64,000 nucleotides of DNA from Ophthalmolycus amberensis (Eukaryota > Chordata > Actinopteri > Perciformes > Zoarcidae), in NCBI GenBank assembly GCA_024529925.1, contig JAFEUB010001122.1, positions 733,501 to 797,500 of the forward strand, given 5' to 3'. The notes beneath the pieces were generated by a model. That model ran no database searches. It was not told the origin of the DNA and worked only from the letters and a program-made list of their open reading frames with translations. Made by a program: the position numbers and the translations under genes. How positions within the stretch are numbered: position 1 is the stretch's first letter; every line of letters begins with the position of its first letter. Positions 52,463 through 63,053 of the stretch are shown here, piece by piece.

Positions 52463-53129
52463 ATTAAGGTGTCTAAAGTAACGCCGTGCTTAACATTTCC
52501 TGTATCTGCATTGACATTTATATTTTGTCACATCATGCGCTTTGATTCACTTCTACCTGTGTCAGTGTATTTTAGGTACTCTCCCATTTGAAGAGCATCA
52601 CAGAAACGATTTGGTGCTACTTGCACTGCTTACGTCCCTCTGTAAAATATATGATAAAGTATGCCTTTATAGAGGAGTTTCTTCTTTGCATTAAAATGCT
52701 CAGATGCAGTTTGTATGCCTCAAGCATTTACAGCTCCAAAAATCACTCAGCAGAGTCAAAAGTATTTTATGTCACCTGCCAAAATTGAGAAGGCCATAAA
52801 AACAGTGATGCAGTGGTTGATTTGGCCAATAATTAACTTATTTACTACTGTACATCCATTCCACTGTGAGCAAGTATTGTGTCAAGTCAGGACAAGTCAC
52901 TGGTGCAGCATTCAGCCAGTGAGTAATGTAAGATGTCACGTTCCCTCATGTGGACTATGTAGAGGCGGTGCAGTGGTCATTTGTGTGCACTCGGAATGTA
53001 GCGCAGCAGTTAAATGGGAAAGGAACCATATTTCACATTTATCAACTGGCTGTTTACTGCAGCAAGTAGCGCTCTAGCTAGCCATCGCTAATCATATTTT
53101 GCCCCTTAGGCTGCAGCCTAATCATCTCT

Positions 53130-53460
53130 TTAACTCCATCAGTCGCCTTCGCTTCGTTTTCATCTCTTTTCTCTTCATTCTTCTCTTGGTTTCCTGTCTT
53201 TTTCCTACTCTGTCTTCTTTCTCCATCTCTTTTTGCCTTTCTTACACACCTTTGTCGTATCTGACAGCACACAGGCTTCTGAAATATTGTAGCTCTCCCT
53301 GTTCCCTTGTTTTTTTTCCCCCTCTCTATCTTTACTCCTTCTGGCCTCTCTGCTCCTCACTTTTTCCAGATTTCTTCTTGTGTATTGTATCCTTCTGTCC
53401 CCAAGCTGTAGCCCTCTATCCTCCTCCCCTCCTCTGTCTCCTGTCTTTTGAAGCTTAGGC
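53130..53460 (+). repeat. Pyrimidine-rich block
   Basis: About 330 bp very rich in C and T on the + strand (runs such as TCTCTTTTCTCTTCATTCTT), with few purines. The open frames crossing it are compositional. Confidence 0.75.
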
Positions 53461-53649
53461 CCATTGAACCCTCTTGTCTCTCTCTTAAGAGGAGCTATAA
53501 GAGGACCCAGGCATTCCCACTTCTCCACTGCACTCTTAGGAGTTTGCAGCTCCAGGGCTTGGCACGTCTGCCTCGTCAAAAAGTGAGGACGGGAAAGCAG
53601 TGAGATGATAAAAGGAAATGAGATCATCAAAGTGGTCATCCTCACAGGT

Positions 53650-54060
53650 CAAATTCACAGGACCACCTGCATGGTTGACAAGATCTGAGGAGGAGAAGGA
53701 AAGAGGGGAGGAAACCGAAAAGTGGAGGAGAAATGAGAAACTGTTGGAAACTAATACTGCTCAGTGTCCCCGTGGCTGACACTGAGGGAGGAGAGAAAGA
53801 CGACAGATTGATGCTGACAGACAAAGGGCCAAAGCAGAAAAGGCACAGCAACAGGGAAGGAGGCTCAGTGCGATGCAGAGACAAAGTGCTGAAGTTGTTA
53901 TGCCCAGAATTAGGGAGAGTGTGGGGAGAAGATGACGGTTTGTTGCCAGCACAAAGAGATGCACATCTGGCAGGTTGAGGTCCTAAACAAACTGATGTCG
54001 GAGAGCAACTCTCGATAAAATTAAAGGAAAGGGCTAGAGAAGATGGCTAATGGGCAAACA
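53650..54060 (+). repeat. Purine-rich block
   Basis: About 410 bp rich in A and G on the + strand (for example GAGGAGGAGAAGGAAAGAGG), the opposite strand bias to the block just upstream. Confidence 0.65.
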
Positions 54061-54470
54061 AGGAGAGGTTAGTTTAAAATCACAAGTTCGAAGAACGATA
54101 AATAAGAGTGAAATTGAGAAAACTCTCCCCTTCACTGTAAAAACAACGCTGAACAAAAAACACCTGAGAGGGAACAGACTTTGTTCATTTGTGTTCATGA
54201 TAACAGCGACAGTTGACAGCAATGAAGCTGCCACCTCAACACATCCAACAACTGCAGGAGAGGAAATGGCAGGTCGCATGATGCTAATGTGATGATTGTA
54301 CATTACCACTTAGCTGTGAGCTCTGCTGTGTTAATGAACTAGAATGGGAGTGATGAGGGTTACACAAGAGTAAGATGTATGTGTTGCTGGGTGTGTTTAT
54401 TCATCTTGTACGTATGTATGAACAAATTCAAAATATGTTGCACTTAATTATTTGCTTGCGTCTGTTCCAG

Positions 54471-54589
54471 GTGTGTCCTTCAACAGTGTATACACTCAGA
54501 TCTGGAGAGTGCTGCTACACCTCGCTGCAGACCCTTTTCCTGAAGTGTCAGATCTGGCCATGAAGGTGCTCAACAGCATAGCATACAAG
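54471..54589 (+). CDS. rptor: rptor exon (probable exon 21): helical insert in the linker
   Basis: Acceptor tctgttccAG, donor gtatgt. The first two bases complete Gly. It encodes VSFNSVYTQIWRVLLHLAAD then PFPEVSDLAMKVLNSIAYK (human about 802-840). This is the last helical-repeat-like element before the disordered segment and is almost unchanged from mammals. Confidence 0.97.
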
Positions 54590-55559
54590 GTATGTTCAAG
54601 ACTGAGCTTATTGTTAGAGCTGTGTTAGTGTTGTGATCTTTAGTGCTTGCTTAAAAATATTGGGGATCCAAGATTTGTAGCTGTTGCACTGCCATACACA
54701 TTGTAAGTCATTTTGTAGATGAGTGTCAGCATTGTTTTTGAGAGTTTAATGGATTGGTGTAATAATTGACTTTTTGTCTCTGTTTCAGTATGTCAGTTCT
54801 TTTCATGGCACGGTTATGCGGGGGGGGGGGGGATCTGTTTCCAGCACACACGCCCCGCCCTCCCACTGGCATTTTCTTCCTCCAAAAGGCCATTACATTT
54901 GTGCAAATGCAGTTAAGGGCCAATGACTCCCCCAGGCTTGGCAGAGCAGAGAGGCTGCCGTAACTTAATAATAACCACTATAGTCCACCACCCATCCTAA
55001 CCCTCCGGCTAAATGTCTTCTGTTTCCTACCACCAACACCAATTGCCCCCTCAATTACCTTCAGTGGAGCAGCATCTCCGCAATGAGACTCCCTACTGGA
55101 CTGCAATAAAAAACACCAGGACTTTATTTACAATATAACGCAATGGACTTCTCTTGTACCAGCTAACAAACATATTTTCAGCAATTCTATAACCAGAGGG
55201 CAGACGACAGAAAAATACAGACACAATTCAACCAAACAGTGCACCCGCCCCCAGTCCTTCTGCGTCACCTTTACGGGTCTGTTAATTGTAAGAGCTGTAG
55301 AGTTTAGGTTTGAGACGTGATACAAGTCAGACTTCATTGATAAAACAGAGGACTTGACTCTTTCACTGTCTCAAGACTTCACTTGAAACCAAGCAAACCC
55401 ATTACGTTCTCACTCTCCTTCCATTGCCACACAGCCTGATCATGTAACTTGTAGGCCTCAGCTTCATAAATAACTGTAAATGCAGCTTTTAAAGGAAAAT
55501 ATTCAAATGCTTTGTCATGTTAATGGTCAACATCAGTAGGTCTGAAAAACTCACAAATG

Positions 55560-55870
55560 AAAAAGTGTGACTTGACTTTATTTACTCTCAAGGTCTTGCG
55601 ACTTGACTTGAACTTGTCTCCACTGACTTGAGACTTGGACTTAAACAGAGAAGACTTGAACGTGTCTTAATTGACATGCGCTCTTAATTGATTTTTTTCT
55701 TGATGGGCTTGAGTGTTGACTTGAACTTGTCTCCTTTGACTTGAGACTTAACTCCTTGATTTTTTTTTCTTCAAATCACTCAACGCTTGACTATGACTTC
55801 AATCGGTTGACTTGAGATTGACTTGTCCTGATTGATTTGAGACTTGAATTTGTTTAAATTATATTCATAT
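55560..55870 (+). repeat. Irregular GACTTGA-type minisatellite
   Basis: Variants of TTGACTTGA, GACTTGAACTTGTCTCC and TTGAGACTTG recur more than a dozen times with irregular spacing. Two longer matching phrases, TTGACTTGAACTTGTCTCC at about 55603 and 55719, show a decayed larger unit. Confidence 0.75.
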
Positions 55871-57255
55871 TGATTTTGACTGAACTGAAATAATCTGACA
55901 GGGATGAGATCACACACTCCTCTTTGGCTCTGGTTATCACCACAGGTTGCAATGAGTCCAACAATGTTGGAGGTGATACACCATGTGGCACTAGTGTCAT
56001 TCATGTCATATATTTAATGTGGTGTACTCATACTATCATGACGTGAAAGTAGTGACGAGGCATTTAGCTCTACCTGTCTCCTCTGTATACCTGAAAAAAT
56101 GAGATATAGAGTTTGACATTTTAAAGAAGACAATCTAAACACCTTTCTGAAGTTAATGAGTTATCATAGATTACCACATCATTATTTTTTTCTTGCGGAG
56201 AGCTCATCAGAGACAGCTTAATCAGAGAACATCCATCTCAAGTTCACAAGTGTTAACATCAGCCGAACTGGGAATCCAGCTCTTTTAATTAGGATTTTAA
56301 ATGTCAAATGTTATTGATTTGTAACAAAGTGAACAAGGTTAGCAGCTAATTAAAAATCACTTGCTTCTCAAATGATGAAAGCAGTAAATGCTTTTTAATA
56401 GCCCCCTTTTGCTGCATGATGCTGGGGTGAATGTCTTCGGTCTTTTTTAAATCCTGTGCCTGGTCTTTTGTCTGTAAGTTTGACTTGTGAAGTTGCAGGA
56501 CAAAAGAAGATGTACTGTACGCGCTTTTTTAAAGTTGAAACCTGATTGTTTGCTTAAATGTTTGAATGGACCTTGGGAAGGCTCTACTCTCCTTCTCGCT
56601 TTATTTCTCCATATTTTGTTGAGATTATGACTTGAGAGGTGCAAATCTTCTTAATTCCCTCACCTGACTCAGCAGATATCTATTTTCACACACTTACCCC
56701 ATGTTAATCCAACCACACCTTCCCTCATCAGTTCACTGTCTCTGCCTTGACCAATCCTCTCTCACCTTCACCACTTCCATGCCATCATCATACATCAAGG
56801 CATTGTTGCCTTAAATAATTAAACAGGAACAGTCAGGTTTTGCTGAGACATCAGAGCCCTCGCTAATAGCGTGGTCTGTGTACAGGCACTATTTCCTTTG
56901 CTCAGTTGACTCACTTTCCAGCCAATTAATGATGGAGAAAGAGAGGGGAAGCGGGTTGAAACAGGAGATCAAGCTGTTTCCCAGCTTGGAGAGAAGCAGC
57001 TGGTAGAACCGATTCCCCCCCGTTTCCTGCTAATGTGGGAGTTTTGCATATCACATTTTGCGGAAAGCTTGTCAGCCGATAAGACGTGTGGCCTCCTGGG
57101 TTAGCATGATGTTTGTTTACCACATGTTGATGATCTGCAAATGTGAATGAATAATCCATGAACATGTTGCATAATTGAGTCGTTTTAACTGATGAGCTTG
57201 CAACTTCACATTCATACCAGCATCTGGTAAAAGGTATCTTTTATGTTTTCTTTCC

Positions 57256-57720
57256 TTAAAGGGACAGCTCACCCCAAAAACTAAAATACAGATTTTCCTT
57301 CTTACCTGTAGTGCTATTTATCACTATATATTGTTTTGGTGTTAGTTGCTTAGTTTTGGAGGTATTGGTCGGAGAGATCCGACTTATAAGAACTAGATGG
57401 CACTCGGCTTACATTTAAAAAAAACTCAACAGCAATGTCTCTTTCCAGAAATCATGACCTGGTTACTCAAGATAATCCACAGACCTTGTTGTGAGCAGTT
57501 TCATGTCGGAACTATTTTCTTTCTAACAAACTACGTCCACTACTACACCCACCAATCAAAAGGGAACCGTGTATCATACTTGATACTGCTATCTATACTG
57601 TCAACTGAGGAGGACTCATTAATGTTTACATCTCGTGCTGTCACGAGCCTCTCGTCCATGAGTAGATGCACGCTTCCTTCTGAGCGGAGATACAGCTGGC
57701 GGGTGTAGTTCGGTAGAAAG
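57256..57720 (+). mobile_element. TTAAAGGGACAG-type MITE, right end unclear
   Basis: It begins TTAAAGGGACAGCTCACCCC with AAAAACTAAAATACAGATTT and CTTACCTGTAGTGCTATTTA, which I remember as an abundant fish MITE. No inverted partner is evident, so the end given is approximate. Confidence 0.45.
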
Positions 57721-58703
57721 AAAATAGTTTGTGAGTGCGTGGATAAAACCTTTTAACGCAGGACAGGATGATTACCACGCATCCATCCTTTTTTTAAGAT
57801 TCTTTTGTTTGAGCTTTTACTAGTTTACAACTGCACTTTGCTGCAACCTCTTTCTAACTCTCCAATGAGCTCCAGGTGGGTTTATGCTGCAGTGTGGAGC
57901 CCAGTTTTGCCATATAATCTAGTTTCTTTGTAATACTGCCTTCACACATAAGCTGCTACAATCATCTCTTTTTCAAAAGAAATCTGAATATCCTGAAATC
58001 TTTTTTTAACTGCTTTTCTTTGTTTGTCTTTCTCATCATTTTGATTTTGTGCTTGAGTAGAAAGGGTACTTAGATTACTGACTGAGCTATTTCCATAATA
58101 GTCCTTTCAGCCAGTTTTTATTGCTGTTTTGTTCCATTGCCTCTTATTGAAGCACTAACTGCTAACCCGAGTAACCGCAGTGGATTGAAGGTGTAAACTT
58201 TGCATTGAAAACTTTTCCCTCTTAGACACAAGCACAAACAAAAGATACCTGCCGCAATTTTGTAATTAGCATCGAAATGAATTCAACGACGTAAAATGTG
58301 TTTGCCTGTGTTAACTAGATTTAGGCTGCACACAGTTTTCTCTCTGCCTCGCCTGAGTAAACAACAACTCTTGCAATTCATCAATGATGCTTTGCCTGTA
58401 TTGTCTTTATTAAGTTTGCCCCTCCCTTGTGAGCAGCCATTAGACAACTCACAATGAAGAGGTTATATTACCTGCTCAGCCTGATGAGATACAGTTCTGG
58501 AAATTCAGGCAAACTTTGTAAAGTGCTGCACTTTTCACGCGCTGGTACAGTGAAGAGTATCCCAATTTTAGCTATTGCTTCTAATCCTGATCTCAGGCGC
58601 GTCTTCCTGTCTCTTCCTCCCATTTTGATCTCTGATGTCACGATTCCATTTGGAAGACTTGATTAAACGACAGGATTTTAACCAACGGTTTCTTTGTCGC
58701 CAG

Positions 58704-58807
58704 GCAACAATGAACGCTCGGCCCCAGAGGATCCTGGACTCTGGATCTCTCACCCAGTCAGCCCCAGCCAGCCCCACCAGCAAGGGCACGCACATCCACC
58801 AGGCTGG
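58704..58807 (+). CDS. rptor: rptor exon (probable exon 22): mTOR/MAPK phosphorylation cluster
   Basis: Acceptor tcgccAG, donor gtgagg. It encodes ATMNARPQRILDSGSLTQSA then PASPTSKGTHIHQA plus two bases of Gly. The serines equivalent to human S855, S859 and S863 are all present. S863 is the main mTOR-dependent site and its SP context is intact. Confidence 0.96.
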
Positions 58808-59363
58808 GTGAGGAAAGATATCACACACACACACGAACATCCACAAATACAGAAAACTCATTACAGTAAAGCCCCAAAACATACGCATCATGCATACAGC
58901 AGCCTTCCCTCTAGCAAGAAGTAAACACAATTTCATTTTATAGGCAGTGTGAGGAACCTTCGGTTGAAGAATGATAACGCCTAAGAAAAGGATAAACCCT
59001 GTAATATTTTGTTTTCAAGAGGTTTCTGAAAAATGTTACCACGAGGCTGGCAACAAAAGGAGAGGCAATGCACACAGTTAGAATAAATTACATTACACAA
59101 AATATTCTAATGTGGATTGTGCCTGAACAAGAGCATACAATAAACCAGAGAGAAAATAATGAAGAAAAAAGAGCAACTTAATGAGAAAATGATCACACAA
59201 AATCATGGATATACAAATAAATATATGATTAATATGAAATATGAAGCCAACTTGTTTTCTTCACTGTTTTCTGTACACTAAGAGAATGAAAAGGCAAAGC
59301 TGATAAAGTCAGTTCCCCCGCACTTTGTTTCCTGTCCTCATGTTCATTTCTCTGCTTGTCCAG
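58808..59363. other. rptor intron after exon 58704-58807
   Basis: A 556-bp intron, CA-rich at its start and AT-rich later. I see no element or RNA gene in it. Confidence 0.8.
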
Positions 59364-59541
59364 TGGGTCTCCTCCCATGCCGAGCACCAGCAGCTCCAGT
59401 CTGACCAACGAGGTGCCCAAACCCCCCGCCAGAGAGCAGCCGGCTACACGACCTCCCTACACCCCCACATTGGGAGGACAGGCGCCTCACTCCCATCAGT
59501 TCCCCCGCACCCGTAAGATGTTTGACAAGGGACCTGAGCAG
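59364..59541 (+). CDS. rptor: rptor exon (probable exon 23): disordered linker
   Basis: Acceptor gcttgtcCAG, donor gtagag. The first base completes Gly. The segment GSPPMPSTSSSSLTNEV keeps the serine equivalent to human S877. From PKPPAREQ to GGQAP the sequence differs strongly from human in composition and length, the least conserved stretch of the gene here. It is conserved again at HSHQFPRTRKMFDKGPEQ. Confidence 0.95.
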
Positions 59542-59760
59542 GTAGAGGAACGCCCTACTAGTATTTGTGTGTGTAAAGCAGGCATTGTGTGGGGTAAAAT
59601 GAACCTTAATCAGCAACTGCATCATTTTTTAATTAAAATTAGCTTGAGTAAAAGTTGGATATCTTTTCAGGAGGGAGGGGTTGGTGTTGTTTTTTGATAA
59701 GTTTAACTCTTTGAATCACTAAAGTGTGTGTGTGTGTGCGTGTGTGTGTGTGTTTTGCAG

Positions 59761-59871
59761 GCAGCTGAGGATGGTGACGAGCCGGGTGGTCACAGGAACT
59801 ACATCAGTGCATCGCTCCAGACGGGCCTGTGTGATTGGAGCGCCAAATATTTTGCTCAACCTGTCATGAAG
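59761..59871 (+). CDS. rptor: rptor exon (probable exon 24): last linker exon in the window
   Basis: A (TG)n tract at 59724-59751 sits before the ttttgcAG acceptor; the donor is gtagtg. The 37 codons start AAEDGDEPGGHRNYISASLQ and end SAKYFAQPVMK, aligning to the human stretch that ends just before the IPEEHDLE segment leading into the WD40 propeller. The exon ends on a codon boundary. The following exon is not found in the remaining 4.1 kb. Confidence 0.96.
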
Positions 59872-60213
59872 GTAGTGTCCCAGTCTCTCTTCTCTTTTCC
59901 ATCCATCATGACTTTTTACCGTCTTTGTCTTCACCTTTCACTCTGCCCCGCCAGTGTGAGTCATCTGATCCATTATATATGTGTGTGTGTGTTCGATACC
60001 TCTGTGTCGGCCACCGCAGAGTTGTCCGTCCGCACGTACATCCCATTCTCTTGAACGTGGTTTCTCAGCAATGCTATGAGAGAATTTCTTTAAATTTGGC
60101 TCAAGCGTCCTCTTGCTCTCAAGGAGGCGGAGTCGTACAAACGCAAGGTGGTAATTGTAGTTGGCAATAACTCAAGAATTCATATCCTATTATGACAATT
60201 TCACACAAATGTC

Positions 60214-61239
60214 TAATGCTGCGTTCACACCGGTCGCGTTGATTTTTTGACGCGCGTCGAGATTACATACAAAGTCTATGCACAGACGCGATGAGACTGG
60301 CGCGCCGCGATTTTGCGATGGCGCGGCGCGTTGGACGCGTTTTTGCGTTGGACGCCGCAAAAATCGCCAACGCGCGAGTTGAAATTTTTCAACTTCTGCG
60401 ACATAATCGCGTGGCGCTGTGGCGCGATAGCCTATCAGCGTTGAGTTGCTCCCCCTGTCATCACTGGCTTCCTGCCGTTGTTGAATCAGGAAATAAATCC
60501 TGTAGCCGTCTGTGTTCACCCAGAGCTCTACGATACCTCATATCAATAGAGACCGGACCAAACTATGTGTATACATGTGTGTGTGTGTGTGTGTGTGTAA
60601 ACCATAAGGTACAAACAATGAATAGACGCTGCCGTATTTACGTCTACATGACGTTATTGAGTGCTGGTGGAGCTGCTACGATGTTAGCATAGCCTAGCAC
60701 CGATCCATCAGAGCTCCATTGAGAAGACAAGTAGCCTACAAATCGGTATCATTACGTAGTTATTTCGGAGTCCCTTTTTGTCGGAGAAGACAAGTACAAA
60801 TCGGCATCATTATGTAGTTATTTCGGAGTCCCTTTTTGTCGGTTTATTTTCCGTTAAATCACAGCCAAATCAGTTTATGTTGTGTTCCTACAGCTGTAGT
60901 AAACAGCGACCGGTGGCTTGCTAGACACAGTGAATACAGCTCGATGAAATCCACGGAGCTCCTCTGAACAATATTATGAACCAGACATGACGGCGTTTGG
61001 CATTCCGACGTTTGAGGGACTTCCACAACACGTACAAAGCAGCAATTGTCCTTATTCCTTTCACGGTTGACAGCGGAAAGAAATGACGGCCAGGTGAACG
61101 GCTTCCAGTCGATAAACCACGCCCCCTCTCCGGCGCTACGCGATTTTGCGGCGTTTGGTGTGAACACGACCGGCGGCGCGTTGGACGTGATTTTGCAGTG
61201 CGTCAAAAAATCAACGCGACCGGTGTGAACGCAGCATTA
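60214..61239. mobile_element. MITE-like element with perfect 40-bp terminal inverted repeats
   Basis: Forty bases from TAATGCTGCGTTCACACCGG onward at 60214-60253 are exactly inverted at 61200-61239. If the outer TA at each end is the target duplication, this fits a TA-targeting superfamily, but the superfamily is not settled. The subterminal zones are strikingly CpG-rich (many GCGC and GACGCG words) within AT-rich introns. The open frames inside show no transposase motif. Confidence 0.85.
60721..60841 (+). repeat. Tandem duplication, 63- and 58-bp copies
   Basis: GAGAAGACAAGTA begins each copy (60721, 60784) and CCCTTTTTGTCG ends each. The second lacks five bases and has a few substitutions. 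It is internal to the 60214-61239 element. Confidence 0.9.
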
Positions 61240-62979
61240 TAGGATAAAATTATGACATTTTGGACATGAAGGCAAACAACAGCGAGGTGGTGATTCTAGT
61301 TTTATTTGACGATAAACTTCAAGGTATTGCTTCACTGGGCTCCACGCAGAGGCTTAAAGCAACGTTCTAGTTGAGTTATTGCTTTGATAAAATCTCTGCA
61401 TTTATACACATTAATCACTTTCTTTAATGAATAATTTAAAAACATTTTATTCTTATTCTTCCTTCGGCAAGCAATCTAGTTATTTAACAGCAGCTTAGGG
61501 TGGTTGCTAAGCAACACAAAAGTACTATGACAGGTAATATCAGTTTTCACATGTGTCATAGGTGCACTTTGTTATGCATTTTACAATAGCTTCAGGAGTT
61601 ACTGAGCCATCTGAGGACATGAACTGTTAAAGAACGGCGTATGGGAAACAGCAGGTGAGGGACCATTCGCAGTGTGAGATAGTACCTGCTGCTTGTACAA
61701 GATGGCTTAGCTGAATAATTGAGCTCTCTGAGATCCATGACTTAACATCCTCCAGAGGGAAATTTAAGATTAAAAGAAGTGCTTTTTACCGTGCACAGTA
61801 GTTGGTGCAGAGGTTTTGTAATGTTAAAACAGGCTTCCGTCTGTTAAAACAGCCGCAACATGCCATCCTCCCGGCAAAACAAATGGTGTCAGCCCATTTT
61901 GTTGAGATTTAACAAAGAAGGGGGGGATTTATTTAAAAAAAGTCAAGTTTAAGGGTCAAATAGATGAAAAAATAGAAGTTTTGGGATTGAAGGAAGAATA
62001 ATAAGGAACATGTATGTGTGCATTGGAGACAAACTGGCTGATACAGAAAGAAAGTGAAGAGAAAAGTAGATTTTAGTCAAATAAAATATTTACAACACAA
62101 AGACATTTGGGGCAAATAGAGGAGTGAAGGAGATAGAAAAAAGTAATAGATGATCAAAATATATTTGAAAAGAGATAATACAGACAGAGAGGTGGAAGGA
62201 CTATGTGGGAGAGAAAAAACAGAGGTGTTGAAAGTGAAGTGAAGTAAAACTCATAAAGAGCAAGGCAAGATGAAAGTGAGATGACTGGATGGGAAGAGAG
62301 AAGAATGAGTGAAAGAGCAGCCGGAGAGGAGAAGGGTTTTGCCGTAGCGTGAATCAGAATGCTGTGTTGGCAAAATTTTGAGTGCTGCCATAAAACTCCC
62401 CTCCATTACAAAGCTGTGTGTGTGACTGAGTCTCAAAGTCTGCACACGGGTTATCATATCACTGTGTCAGCAGCATGAGAGCAAAATGTGTGTGTGGGTG
62501 TTTCAGAGAGAGTGTATCCCCACCTACAACTTTAGGGGTGTGTGAGGAGCAAGGTCAGTGAAGACTATTCACATGAGTGTGATTAAAAAGATGTTTAAAG
62601 CTACAGGTTAAGGAGAGAGCAAGAGCAGTGGTTACAAACACAGTTGCCCAATAGTATGGGGTCAGCCCTGTCCATGCAAATAAGTCCTGGCGCAATGTGA
62701 GCGACGACCAGGAGAAAACCAATGACGTTCTTTTTTTGTCTGCAGTAACAATGTAGTAGTTAACTGCTGCTTACTAAGCAGTATCTGTGTGTGTGAACAC
62801 AGCGTTGGATCATCAGGAGGAGGATGTGGTTTAAATTAATAAATAAGACCTTAACTACATTCTTTGGAAATGTATATAAACCTTTTTTGCCAGTTGAAAT
62901 CAAAACATGCTCTTTAAAAATCCTCCTGATAAACCTTTTTTTTTTTACCGACCAAAACAAAATTATCCCGGCAAAAACG

Positions 62980-63053
62980 TTTTTTCACCTGTTCTTAATT
63001 CATAAACATAGGAGATAAAACTATTTAGATCAGAATTGGAAAATGGATCACCA
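62980..63053 (+). repeat. Dispersed repeat (ACCTGTT...GGATCACCAG), copy 2
   Basis: It matches 23168-23237 in the same orientation across about 70 bp, 40 kb away in another intron. Family unknown. Confidence 0.6.

Larger units (their letters stand above)
54590..58703. other. rptor intron after exon 54471-54589
   Basis: A 4.1-kb intron. It has a G-run at 54820-54832, an irregular GACTTGA-type minisatellite at 55560-55870 and a TTAAAGGGACAG MITE end at 57256. No coding signal. Confidence 0.75.

Noticed and set aside
53099..53978. Several 80-146-codon frames on both strands
   Set aside because: They lie in the pyrimidine- and purine-rich blocks, where stop codons are rare by composition.
58568..58936. 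A 122-codon minus-strand frame over 58.6-58.9 kb
   Set aside because: Antisense shadow of the rptor exon 58704-58807 and its flanks.
60214..61239. PIF/Harbinger assignment by a 3-bp TWA duplication
   Set aside because: The flanks read TAA on the left and TTA on the right, which is inverted rather than direct, so only a TA duplication is supported.
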